64,000 nt of DNA from Rhynchopus sp. YZ270_cl-10. Taxonomy: Eukaryota > Euglenozoa > Diplonemea > Diplonemida > Diplonemidae. A model generated the notes under the pieces. It ran no database searches. It was not told the origin of the DNA and was given only the letters and a program-made list of their open reading frames with translations. Numbering within the stretch: position 1 is the first letter of the stretch; each line of letters begins with the position of its first letter. The DNA lies in assembly GCA_964035575.1 (NCBI GenBank), contig OZ037834.1:1519598-1583597 (forward strand), written 5' to 3'. The position numbers and the translations under genes were made by a program. Shown one piece after another: positions 20,041 to 34,200 of this stretch.

Positions 20041-22299
20041 CAACGCATCCGTTCTATCGCGTATGTTCTAACGCATCCGTTCTAACGCGTATGTTCTAAC
20101 GCATCCGTTCTAACGAGTATGTTCTAACGCATCCGTTCTATCGCGTACGTTCTCACGCATCCGTTCTAACGCATCCGTTCTAACGCGTATGTTCTAACGC
20201 ATCCGTTCTAACGAGTATGTTCTAACGCATCCGTTCTATCGCGTACGTTCTCACGCATCCGTTCTAACGCGTACGTTCTCACGCATCCGTCCCAACGCAT
20301 CCGTTCTCACGCATCCGTTCTAACGCATCCGTTCTATCGCGTACGTTCTAACGCGTACGTTCTCACGCATCCGTCCCAACGCATCCGTTCTCACGCATCC
20401 GTTCTAACGCATCCGTTCTATCGCGTACGTTCTAACGCATCCGTTCTAACGCGTACGTTCTCACGCATCCGTCCCAACGCATCCGTTCTCACGCATCCGT
20501 TCTAACGCATCCGTTCTATCGCGTACGTTCTAACGCATCCGTTCTAACGCGTACGTTCTAACGCATCCGTTCCAACGCATCCGTTCTATCGCGTATGTTC
20601 TAACGCATCCGTTCTAACGCGTACGTTCTAACGCATCCGTTCTAACGCGTACGTTCTCACGCATCCGTTCTAACGCGTATGTTCTAACGCATCCGTTCTA
20701 ACGCGTACGTTCTAACGCATCCGTTCTCACGCATCCGTTCTAACGCATCCGTTCTAACGCATCCGTTCTATCGCGTACGTTCTAACGCATCCGTTCTAAC
20801 GCATCCGTTCTAACGCGTACGTTCTAACGCAGCCGTTCTAACGCATCCGTTCTCACGCATCCGTTCTAACGCGTATGTTCTAACGCATCCGTTCTAACGC
20901 GTACGTTCTCACGCATCCGTCCCAACGCATCCGTTCTCACGCATCCGTTCTAACGCATCCGTTCTATCGCGTACGTTCTAACGCATCCGTTCTAACGCGT
21001 ACGTTCTAACGCATCCGTTCCAACGCATCCGTTCTATCGCGTATGTTCTAACGCATCCGTTCTAACGCGTACGTTCTAACGCATCCGTTCTAACGCATCC
21101 GTTCTATCGCGTACGTTCTAACGCAGCCGTTCTAACGCATCCGTTCTATCGCGTACGTTCTCACGCATCCGTTCTAACGCGTACGTTCTAACGCATCCGT
21201 TCTAACGCATCCGTTCTATCGCGTACGTTCTCACGCATCCGTTCTAACGCGTACGTTCTAACGCATCCGTTCTCACGCATCCGTTCTAACGCATCCGTTC
21301 TAACGCAGCCGTTCTATCGCGTACGTTCTAACGCATCCGTTCTAACGCATCCGTTCTAACGCGTACGTTCTAACGCAGCCGTTCTAACGCATCCGTTCTC
21401 ACGCATCCGTTCTAACGCGTACGTTCTAACGCATCCGTTCTAACGCATCCGTTCTATCGCGTACGTTCTCACGCATCCGTTCTAACGCATCCGTTCCAAC
21501 GCATCCGTTCTAACGCATCCGTTCTAACGCGTCCGTTCTAACGCATCCGTTCTATCGCGTACGTTCTAACGCATCCGTTCTAACGCGTATGTTCTAACGC
21601 GTCCGTTCTAACGCGTACGTTCTAACGCATCCGTTCTAACGCATCCGTTCTATCGCGTACGTTCTCACGCATCCGTTCTAACGCATCCGTTCCAACGCAT
21701 CCGTTCTAACGCATCCGTTCTAACGCGTCCGTTCTAACGCATCCGTTCTATCGCGTACGTTCTAACGCATCCGTTCTAACGCATCCGTTCTAACGCGTAC
21801 GTTCTAACGCAGCCGTTCTAACGCATCCGTTCTAAAGCATCCGTTCTAACGCATCCGTTCTATCGCGTACGTTCTAACGCATCCGTTCCAACGCATCCGT
21901 TCTAACGCATCCGTTCTCACGCATCCGTTCTAACGCATCCGTTCTCACGCATCCGTTCTAACGCATCCGTTCTCACGCATCCGTTCTCACGCATCCGTTC
22001 TCACGCATCCGTTCTAACGCATCCGTTCTAACGCGTACGTTCTAACGCATCCGTTCCAACGCATCCGTTCTAACGCATCCGTTCTAACGCATCCGTTCTA
22101 ACGCATCCGTTCTAACGCATCCGTTCCAACGCATCCGTTCTCACGCATCCGTTCTAACGCGTACGTTCTAACGCATCCGTTCTCACGCATCCGTTCTAAC
22201 GCAGCCGTTCTAACGCGTACGTTCTAACGCATCCGTTCTCACGCATCCGTTCTAACGCAGCCGTTCTAACGCGTACGTTCTAACGCATCCGTTCTAACG

Positions 22300-25200
22300 C
22301 ATCCGTTCTAACGCAGCCGTTCCAACGCATCCGTTCTAACGCATCCGTTCTAACGCGTCCGTTGTAACGCATCCGTTCTAACGCATCCGTTCTAACGCGT
22401 ACGTTCTAACGCATCCGTTCCAACGCGTCCCTTCTCACGCATCCGTTCTAAAGCATCCGTTCTAACGCATCCGTTCTAACGCATCCGTTCTAACGCATCC
22501 GTTCTAACGCGTCCGTTGTAACGCATCCGTTCTAACGCATCCGTTCTAACGCGTACGTTCTAACGCATCCGTTCTCACGCGTACGTTCTAACGCATCCGT
22601 TCTAACGCATCCGTTCTAACGCGTACGTTCTAACGCATCCGTTCTAACGCATCCGTTCTAACGCAGCCGTTCTAACGCGTACGTTCTCACGCATCCGTTC
22701 TAACGCATCCGTTGTAACGCATCCGTTCTAACGCATCCGTTCTAACGCATCCGTTCTAACGCATCCGTTCTAACGCATCCGTTCCAACGCGTCCCTTCTC
22801 ACGCATCCGTTCTCACGCATCCGTTCTAACGCATCCGTTCTAACGCATCCGTTCTAACGCATCCGTTCTAACGCATCCGTTCTAACGCGTCCCTTCTCAC
22901 GCATCCGTTCTAACGCATCCGTTCTAACGCGTACGTTCTCACGCATCCGTTCTAACGCATCCGTTCTAACGCGTCCCTTCTCACGCATCCGTTCTCACGC
23001 ATCCGTTCTAACGCATCCGTTCTAACGCATCCGTTCTAACGCATCCGTTCTAACGCATCCGTTCTAACGCATCCGTTCTAACGCATCCGTTCCAACGCGT
23101 CCCTTCTCACGCATCCGTTCTCACGCATCCGTTCTAACGCATCCGTTCTAACGCATCCGTTCTAACGCGTCCCTTCTCACGCATCCGTTCTCACGCATCC
23201 GTTCTAACGCATCCGTTCTAACGCATCCGTTCTAACGCATCCGTTCTAACGCATCCGTTCCAACGCGTCCCTTCTCACGCATCCGTTCTAACGCATCCGT
23301 TCTAACGCGTACGTTCTCACGCATCCGTTCCAACGCATCCGTTCTAACGCGTCCGTTCTAACGCATACGTTCTAACGCATCCGTTCTCACGCATCCGTTC
23401 TAACGCATCCGTTCTAACGCGTACGTTCTCACGCATCCGTTCCAACGCATCCGTTCTAACGCATACGTTCTAACGCATCCGTTCTCACGCATCCGTTCTA
23501 ACGCGTACGTTCTCACGCATCCGTTCTAACGCATCCGTTGTAACGCATCCGTTCCAACGCGTCCGTTCTAACGCATCCGTTCTAACGCATCCGTTCTAAC
23601 GCATCCGTTCTAACGCATCCGTTCTATCGCGTACGTTCTAACGCATCCGTTCTAACGCATCCGTTCTAACGCGTACGTTCTCACGCATCCGTTCTAACGC
23701 ATCCGTTCTAACGCATACGTTCCAACGCGTCCCTTCTCACGCATCCGTTCTCACGCATCCGTTCTAACGCATCCGTTCTAACGCATCCGTTCTAACGCAT
23801 CCGTTCCAACGCGTCCCTTCTCACGCATCCGTTCTAACGCATCCGTTCTAACGCGTACGTTCTCACGCATCCGTTCCAACGCATCCGTTCTAACGCGTCC
23901 GTTCTAACGCATCCGTTCTAACGCATCCGTTCTAACGCATCCGTTCTAACGCGTCCGTTCTAACGCATCCGTTCTAACGCATCCGTTCTAACGCATCCGT
24001 TCTCACGCATCCGTTCCAACGCATCCGTTCTAACGCGTACGTTCTCACGCATCCGTTCCAACGCATCCGTTCTAACGCGTCCGTTCTAACGCATCCGTTC
24101 TAACGCATCCGTTCTAACGCATCCGTTCTCACGCATCCGTTCTAACGCGTACGTTCTCACGCATCCGTTCTAACGCATCCGTTGTAACGCATCCGTTCCA
24201 ACGCGTCCGTTCTAACGCATCCGTTCTAACGCGTACGTTCTAACGCATCCGTTCTAACGCATCTGTTCTAACGCATCCGTTCTAACGAGTACGTTCTCAC
24301 GCATCCGTTCTAACGCATCCGTTCTTACGCATCCGTTCTAACGCATCCGTTCTAAAGCATCCGTTCTCACGCATCCGTTCCAACGCGTACGTTCTCACGC
24401 ATCCGTTCTAACGCATCCGTTCCAACGCGTCCCTTCTCACGCATCCGTTCTAAAGCATCCGTTCTAACGCATCCGTTCTAACGCATCCGTTCTAACGCAT
24501 CCGTTCTATCGCGTACGTTCTAACGAGTACGTTCTCACGCATCCGTTCTAACGCGTATGTTCTCACGCATCCGTTCTAACGCATCCGTTCCAACGCATCC
24601 GTTCTAACGCATCCGTTCTAACGCATCCGTTCTAACGCATCCGTTCTAACGCATCCGTTCTAACGCATCCGTTCTAACGCATCCGTTCTAACGCATCCGT
24701 TCTAACGCATCCGTTCTCACGCATCCGTTCTAACGCATCCGTTCCAACGCATCCGTTCTAACGCATCCGTTCTAACGCATCCGTTCTAACGCATACGTTC
24801 TAACGCATCCGTTCCAACGCATCCGTTCTAACGCATCCGTTCTAACGCATCCGTTCTCACGCATCCGTTCCAACGCGTCCCTTCTCACGCATCCGTTCTA
24901 AAGCATCCGTTCTAACGCATCCGTTCTAACGCATCCGTTCTAACGCATCCGTTCTAACGCATCCGTTCCAACGCATCCGTTCTATCGCGTACGTTCTAAC
25001 GCATCCGTTCTAACGCGTACGTTCTAACGCATCCGTTCCAACGCATCCGTTCTATCGCGTATGTTCTAACGCATCCGTTCTAACGCGTATGTTCTAACGC
25101 ATCCGTTCTAACGAGTATGTTCTAACGCATCCGTTCTATCGCGTACGTTCTCACGCATCCGTTCTAACGCATCCGTTCTAACGCGTATGTTCTAACGCAT

Positions 25201-28200
25201 CCGTTCTAACGAGTATGTTCTAACGCATCCGTTCTATCGCGTACGTTCTCACGCATCCGTTCTAACGCGTACGTTCTCACGCATCCGTCCCAACGCATCC
25301 GTTCTCACGCATCCGTTCTAACGCATCCGTTCTATCGCGTACGTTCTAACGCGTACGTTCTCACGCATCCGTCCCAACGCATCCGTTCTCACGCATCCGT
25401 TCTAACGCATCCGTTCTATCGCGTACGTTCTAACGCATCCGTTCTAACGCGTACGTTCTCACGCATCCGTCCCAACGCATCCGTTCTCACGCATCCGTTC
25501 TAACGCATCCGTTCTATCGCGTACGTTCTAACGCATCCGTTCTAACGCGTACGTTCTAACGCATCCGTTCCAACGCATCCGTTCTATCGCGTATGTTCTA
25601 ACGCATCCGTTCTAACGCGTACGTTCTAACGCATCCGTTCTAACGCGTACGTTCTCACGCATCCGTTCTAACGCGTATGTTCTAACGCATCCGTTCTAAC
25701 GCGTACGTTCTAACGCATCCGTTCTCACGCATCCGTTCTAACGCATCCGTTCTAACGCATCCGTTCTATCGCGTACGTTCTAACGCATCCGTTCTAACGC
25801 ATCCGTTCTAACGCGTACGTTCTAACGCAGCCGTTCTAACGCATCCGTTCTCACGCATCCGTTCTAACGCGTATGTTCTAACGCATCCGTTCTAACGCGT
25901 ACGTTCTCACGCATCCGTCCCAACGCATCCGTTCTCACGCATCCGTTCTAACGCATCCGTTCTATCGCGTACGTTCTAACGCATCCGTTCTAACGCGTAC
26001 GTTCTAACGCATCCGTTCCAACGCATCCGTTCTATCGCGTATGTTCTAACGCATCCGTTCTAACGCGTACGTTCTAACGCATCCGTTCTAACGCATCCGT
26101 TCTATCGCGTACGTTCTAACGCAGCCGTTCTAACGCATCCGTTCTATCGCGTACGTTCTCACGCATCCGTTCTAACGCGTACGTTCTAACGCATCCGTTC
26201 TAACGCATCCGTTCTATCGCGTACGTTCTCACGCATCCGTTCTAACGCGTACGTTCTAACGCATCCGTTCTCACGCATCCGTTCTAACGCATCCGTTCTA
26301 ACGCAGCCGTTCTATCGCGTACGTTCTAACGCATCCGTTCTAACGCATCCGTTCTAACGCGTACGTTCTAACGCAGCCGTTCTAACGCATCCGTTCTCAC
26401 GCATCCGTTCTAACGCGTACGTTCTAACGCATCCGTTCTAACGCATCCGTTCTATCGCGTACGTTCTCACGCATCCGTTCTAACGCGTATGTTCTAACGC
26501 GTCCGTTCTAACGCGTACGTTCTAACGCATCCGTTCTAACGCATCCGTTCTATCGCGTACGTTCTCACGCATCCGTTCTAACGCATCCGTTCCAACGCAT
26601 CCGTTCTAACGCATCCGTTCTAACGCGTCCGTTCTAACGCATCCGTTCTATCGCGTACGTTCTAACGCATCCGTTCTAACGCATCCGTTCTAACGCGTCC
26701 GTTCTAACGCATCCGTTCTATCGCGTACGTTCTAACGCATCCGTTCTAACGCGTACGTTCTAACGCAGCCGTTCTAACGCATCCGTTCTAAAGCATCCGT
26801 TCTAACGCATCCGTTCTATCGCGTACGTTCTAACGCATCCGTTCCAACGCATCCGTTCTAACGCATCCGTTCTCACGCATCCGTTCTAACGCATCCGTTC
26901 TCACGCATCCGTTCTAACGCATCCGTTCTCACGCATCCGTTCTCACGCATCCGTTCTCACGCATCCGTTCTAACGCATCCGTTCTAACGCGTACGTTCTA
27001 ACGCATCCGTTCTCACGCATCCGTTCTAACGCATCCGTTCTAACGCATCCGTTCTAACGCGTACGTTCTAACGCAGCCGTTCTAACGCATCCGTTCTATC
27101 GCGTACGTTCTAACGCATCCGTTCTAACGCATCCGTTCTAACGCGTACGTTCTAACGCAGCCGTTCTAACGCATCCGTTCTAAAGCATCCGTTCTAACGC
27201 ATCCGTTCTATCGCGTACGTTCTAACGCATCCGTTCTAACGCGTACGTTCTCAAGCATCCGTTCTAACGCATCCGTTCTAACGCATCCGTTCCAACGCGT
27301 CCCTTCTCACGCATCCGTTCTCACGCATCCGTTCTAACGCATCCGTTCTAACGCATCCGTTCTAACGCATCCGTTCTAACGCATCCGTTCCAACGCGTCC
27401 CTTCTCACGCATCCGTTCTAACGCATCCGTTCTAACGCGTACGTTCTCACGCATCCGTTCCAACGCATCCGTTCTAACGCGTCCGTTCTAACGCATCCGT
27501 TCTAACGCATACGTTCTAACGCATCCGTTCTCACGCATCCGTTCTAACGCGTACGTTCTCACGCATCCGTTCTAACGCATCCGTTCTAACGCGTACGTTC
27601 TAACGCATCCGTTCTAACGCATCCGTTCTAACGCGTACGTTCTCACGCATCCGTTCTAACGCATCCGTTCTAACGCATCCGTTCCAACGCGTCCCTTCTC
27701 ACGCATCCGTTCTCACGCATCCGTTCCAACGCGTCCCTTCTCACGCATCCGTTCTAACGCATCCGTTCTAACGCGTACGTTCTCACGCATCCGTTCCAAC
27801 GCATCCGTTCTAACGCGTCCGTTCTAACGCATCCGTTCTAACGCATCCGTTCTAACGCATCCGTTCTAACGCGTCCGTTCTAACGCATCCGTTCTAACGC
27901 ATCCGTTCTAACGCATCCGTTCTCACGCGTACGTTCTAACGCATCCGTTCTCACGCATCCGTTCTAACGCGTACGTTCTCACGCATCCGTTCTAACGCAT
28001 CCGTTGTAACGCATCCGTTCCAACGCGTCCGTTCTAACGCATCCGTTCTAACGCGTACGTTCTAACGCATCCGTTCTAACGCATCCGTTCTAACGCATCC
28101 GTTCTAACGCATCCGTTCTTACGCATCCGTTCTAACGCATCCGTTCTAACGCGTACGTTCTAACGCATCCGTTCTAACGCATCCGTTCTCACGCATCCGT

Positions 28201-31200
28201 TCCAACGCGTACGTTCTCACGCATCCGTTCTAACGCATCCGTTCCAACGTGTCCCTTCTCACGCATCCGTTCTAAAGCATCCGTTCTAACGCATCCGTTC
28301 TAACGCATCCGTTCTAACGCATCCGTTCTAACGCATCCGTTCTCACGCATCCGTTCTAACGCGTACGTTCTAACGCATCCGTTCTTACGCATCCGTTCTA
28401 ACGCATCCGTTCTAAAGCATCCGTTCTCACGCATCCGTTCTAACGCATCCGTTCTAACGCGTACGTTCTCACGCATCCGTTCCAACGCATCCGTTCTAAC
28501 GCATCCGTTCTAACGCATACGTTCTCACGCATCCGTCCCAACGCATCCGTTCTCACGCATCCGTTCTAACGCATCCGTTCTATCGCGTACGTTCTCACGC
28601 GTACGTTCTCACGCATCCGTCCCAACGCATCCGTTCTCACGCATCCGTTCTAACGCATCCGTTCTATCGCGTACGTTCTCACGCGTACGTTCTCACGCAT
28701 CCGTTCTAACGCATCCGTTCTAACGCATCCGTTCTAACGCATCCGTTCTAACGCATCCGTTCTAACGCATCCGTTCCAACGCGTCCCTTCTCACGCATCC
28801 GTTCTAACGCATCCGTTCTAACGCGTCCGTTCTAACGCATCCGTTCTAACGCATCCGTTCTAACGCATCCGTTCTAACGCGTACGTTCTCACGCATCCGT
28901 TCCAACGCATCCGTTCTAACGCGTCCGTTCTAACGCATCCGTTCTAACGCATCCGTTCTAACGCATCCGTTCTAACGCGTCCGTTCTAACGCATCCGTTC
29001 TAACGCATCCGTTCTAACGCATCCGTTCTCACGCGTACGTTCTAACGCATCCGTTCTCACGCATCCGTTCTAACGCGTACGTTCTCACGCATCCGTTCTA
29101 ACGCATCCGTTGTAACGCATCCGTTCCAACGCGTCCGTTCTAACGCATCCGTTCTAACGCGTACGTTCTAACGCATCCGTTCTAACGCATCTGTTCTAAC
29201 GCATCCGTTCTAACGCGTACGTTCTCACGCATCCGTTCTAACGCATCCGTTCTTACGCATCCGTTCTAACGCATCCGTTCTAAAGCATCCGTTCTCACGC
29301 ATCCGTTCTAACGCATCCGTTCTAACGCGTACGTTCTCACGCATCCGTTCCAACGCATCCGTTCTAACGCGTCCGTTCTAACGCATCCGTTCTAACGCAT
29401 CCGTTCTAACGCGTATGTTCTAACGCATCCGTTCTAACGCGTACGTTCCAACGCATCCGTTCTAACGCATCCGTTCTAACGCATCCGTTCTAACGCAGCC
29501 GTTCTAACGCGTACGTTCTAACGCATCCGTTCCAACGCATCCGTTCTATCGCGTACGTTCTATCGCGTACGTTCTAACGCATCCGTTCTAACGCATCCGT
29601 TCTAAAGCATCCGTTCTAACGCATCCGTTCTAACGCATCCGTTCCAACGCATCCGTTCTAACGCATCCGTTCTAACGCATCCGTTCTAACGCGTCCGTTG
29701 TAACGCATCCGTTCTAACGCATCCGTTCTAACGCATCCGTTCCAACGCATCCGTTCTCACGCATCCGTTCTAACGCGTACGTTCTAACGCATCCGTTCTC
29801 ACGCATCCGTTCTAACGCAGCCGTTCTAACGCGTACGTTCTAACGCATCCGTTCTCACGCATCCGTTCTAACGCAGCCGTTCTAACGCGTACGTTCTAAC
29901 GCATCCGTTCTAACGCATCCGTTCTAACGCAGCCGTTCCAACGCATCCGTTCTAACGCGTCCGTTGTAACGCATCCGTTCTAACGCATCCGTTCTAACGC
30001 GTACGTTCTAACGCATCCGTTCCAACGCGTCCCTTCTCACGCATCCGTTCTAAAGCATCCGTTCTAACGCATCCGTTCTAACGCATCCGTTCTAACGCAT
30101 CCGTTCTAACGCGTCCGTTGTAACGCATCCGTTCTAACGCATCCGTTCTAACGCGTACGTTCTAACGCATCCGTTCTCACGCATCCGTTCTAACGCATCC
30201 GTTCTAACGCAGCCGTTCTAACGCGTACGTTCTCACGCATCCGTTCTAACGCATCCGTTGTAACGCATCCGTTCTAACGCATCCGTTCTCACGCATCCGT
30301 TCTAACGCAGCCGTTCTAACGCGTACGTTCTAACGCATCCGTTCTCACGCATCCGTTCTAACGCATCCGTTCTAACGCAGCCGTTCTAACGCGTACGTTC
30401 TCACGCATCCGTTCTAACGCATCCGTTGTAACGCATCCGTTCTAACGCATCCGTTCTCACGCATCCGTTCTAACGCAGCCGTTCTAACGCGTACGTTCTA
30501 ACGCATCCGTTCTCACGCATCCGTTCTAACGCAGCCGTTCTAACGCGTACGTTCTAACGCATCCGTTCTAACGCATCCGTTCTAACGCAGCCGTTCCAAC
30601 GCATCCGTTCTAACGCGTCCGTTGTAACGCATCCGTTCTAACGCATCCGTTCTAACGCGTACGTTCTAACGCATCCGTTCCAACGCGTCCCTTCTCACGC
30701 ATCCGTTCTAAAGCATCCGTTCTAACGCATCCGTTCTAACGCATCCGTTCTAACGCATCCGTTCTAACGCGTCCGTTGTAACGCATCCGTTCTAACGCAT
30801 CCGTTCTAACGCGTACGTTCTAACGCATCCGTTCTCACGCATCCGTTCTAACGCATCCGTTCTAACGCATCCGTTCTAACGCGTACGTTCTAACGCATCC
30901 GTTCTAACGCATCCGTTCTAACGCAGCCGTTCTAACGCGTACGTTCTCACGCATCCGTTCTAACGCATCCGTTGTAACGCATCCGTTCTAACGCATCCGT
31001 TCTAACGCATCCGTTCTAACGCATCCGTTCTAACGCATCCGTTCCAACGCGTCCCTTCTCACGCATCCGTTCTCACGCATCCGTTCTAACGCATCCGTTC
31101 TAACGCATCCGTTCTAACGCATCCGTTCTAACGCATCCGTTCTAACGCGTCCCTTCTCACGCATCCGTTCAAACGCATCCGTTCTAACGCATCCGTTCTA

Positions 31201-34200
31201 ACGCATCCGTTCTAACGCATCCGTTCTAACGCATCCGTTCTAACGCATCCGTTCTAACGCATCCGTTCCAACTCGTCCCTTCTCACGCATCCGTTCTCAC
31301 GCATCCGTTCTAACGCATCCGTTCTAACGCATCCGTTCTAACGCGTCCCTTCTCACGCATCCGTTCTCACGCATCCGTTCTAACGCATCCGTTCTAACGC
31401 ATCCGTTCTAACGCATCCGTTCCAACGCGTCCCTTCTCACGCATCCGTTCTAACGCATCCGTTCTAACGCGTACGTTCTCACGCATCCGTTCCAACGCAT
31501 CCGTTCTAACGCGTCCGTTCTAACGCATACGTTCTAACGCATCCGTTCTCACGCATCCGTTCTAACGCATCCGTTCTAACGCGTACGTTCTCACGCATCC
31601 GTTCCAACGCATCCGTTCTAACGCATACGTTCTAACGCATCCGTTCTCACGCATCCGTTCTAACGCGTACGTTCTCACGCATCCGTTCTAACGCATCCGT
31701 TCTAACGCATCCGTTCTAACGCATCCGTTCTAACGCATCCGTTCTATCGCGTACGTTCTAACGCATCCGTTCTAACGCATCCGTTCTAACGCGTACGTTC
31801 TCACGCATCCGTTCTAACGCATCCGTTCTAACGCATACGTTCCAACGCGTCCCTTCTCACGCATCCGTTCTCACGCATCCGTTCTAACGCATCCGTTCTA
31901 ACGCATCCGTTCTAACGCATCCGTTCCAACGCGTCCCTTCTCACGCATCCGTTCTAACGCATCCGTTCTAACGCGTACGTTCTCACGCATCCGTTCCAAC
32001 GCATCCGTTCTAACGCGTCCGTTCTAACGCATCCGTTCTAACGCATCCGTTCTAACGCATCCGTTCTCACGCATCAGTTCTCACGCGTACGTTCTAACGC
32101 ATCCGTTCTCACGCATCCGTTCTAACGCGTACGTTCTCACGCATCCGTTCTAACGCATCCGTTGTAACGCATCCGTTCCAACGCGTCCGTTCTAACGCAT
32201 CCGTTCTAACGCGTACGTTCTAACGCATCCGTTCTAACGCATCTGTTCTAACGCATCCGTTCTAACGCATCCGTTCTAACGCGTCCGTTGTAACGCATCC
32301 GTTCTAACGCATCCGTTCTAACGCATCCGTTCTAACGCATCCGTTCTAAAGCATCCGTTCTCACGCATCCGTTCCAACGCGTACGTTCTCACGCATCCGT
32401 TCTAACGCATCCGTTCCAACGCGTCCCTTCTCACGCATCCGTTCTAAAGCATCCGTTCTAACGCATCCGTTCTAACGCATCCGTTCTAACGCATCCGTTC
32501 TATCGCGTACGTTCTAACGAGTACGTTCTCACGCATCCGTTCTAACGCATCCGTTCTAACGCATCCGTTCCAACGCATCCGTTCTAACGCATCCGTTCTA
32601 ACGCATCCGTTCTAACGCGTATGTTCTCACGCATCCGTTCTAACGCATCCGTTCCAACGCATCCGTTCTAACGCATCCGTTCTAACGCATCCGTTCTAAC
32701 GCATCCGTTCTAACGCATCCGTTCCAACGCATCCGTTCTAACGCATCCGTTCTAACGCATCCGTTCTAACGCATCCGTTCTAACGCATCCGTTCTAACGC
32801 ATCCGTTCTCACGCATCCGTTCTAACGCATCCGTTCCAACGCATCCGTTCTAACGCATCCGTTCTAACGCATCCGTTCTAACGCATACGTTCTAACGCAT
32901 CCGTTCCAACGCATCCGTTCCAACGCATCCGTTCTAACGCATCCGTTCTAACGCATCCGTTCTCACGCATCCGTTCCAACGCGTCCCTTCTCACGCATCC
33001 GTTCTAAAGCATCCGTTCTAACGCATCCGTTCTAACGCATCCGTTCTAACGCATCCGTTCCAACGCATCCGTTCTAACGCATCCGTTCTAACGCATCCGT
33101 TCTAACGCGTCCGTTGTAACGCATCCGTTCTAACGCATCCGTTCTAACGCATCCGTTCCAACGCATCCGTTCTCACGCATCCGTTCTAACGCGTACGTTC
33201 TAACGCATCCGTTCTCACGCATCCGTTCTAACGCAGCCGTTCTAACGCGTACGTTCTAACGCATCCGTTCTCACGCATCCGTTCTAACGCAGCCGTTCTA
33301 ACGCGTACGTTCTAACGCATCCGTTCTAACGCATCCGTTCTAACGCAGCCGTTCCAACGCATCCGTTCTAACGCATCCGTTCTAACGCGTCCGTTGTAAC
33401 GCATCCGTTCTAACGCATCCGTTCTAACGCGTACGTTCTAACGCATCCGTTCCAACGCGTCCCTTCTCACGCATCCGTTCTAAAGCATCCGTTCTAACGC
33501 ATCCGTTCTAACGCATCCGTTCTAACGCATCCGTTCTAACGCGTCCGTTGTAACGCATCCGTTCTAACGCATCCGTTCTAACGCGTACGTTCTAACGCAT
33601 CCGTTCTCACGCATCCGTTCTAACGCATCCGTTCTAACGCATCCGTTCTAACGCGTACGTTCTAACGCATCCGTTCTAACGCATCCGTTCTAACGCAGCC
33701 GTTCTAACGCGTACGTTCTCACGCATCCGTTCTAACGCATCCGTTGTAACGCATCCGTTCTAACGCATCCGTTCTAACGCATCCGTTCCAACGCGTCCCT
33801 TCTCACGCATCCGTTCTCACGCATCCGTTCTAACGCATCCGTTCTAACGCATCCGTTCTAACGCATCCGTTCTAACGCATCCGTTCTAACGCGTCCCTTC
33901 TCACGCATCCGTTCTAACGCATCCGTTCTAACGCGTACGTTCTCACGCATCCGTTCTAACGCATCCGTTCTAACGCGTCCCTTCTCACGCATCCGTTCTC
34001 ACGCATCCGTTCTAACGCATCCGTTCTAACGCATCCGTTCTAACGCATCCGTTCTAACGCATCCGTTCTAACGCATCCGTTCCAACGCGTCCCTTCTCAC
34101 GCATCCGTTCTCACGCATCCGTTCTAACGCATCCGTTCTAACGCATCCGTTCTAACGCGTCCCTTCTCACGCATCCGTTCTCACGCATCCGTTCTAACGC

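Noticed and set aside
28300-28485. 61-codon open frame of repeating ERMRENGCVRTDAL, also at 48754-48939
   Set aside because: Three 14-bp units give one 14-residue period by arithmetic. The frame is open only where TCAC variants replace TAAC at the right spacing. The two occurrences are the same satellite block 20,454 bp apart.
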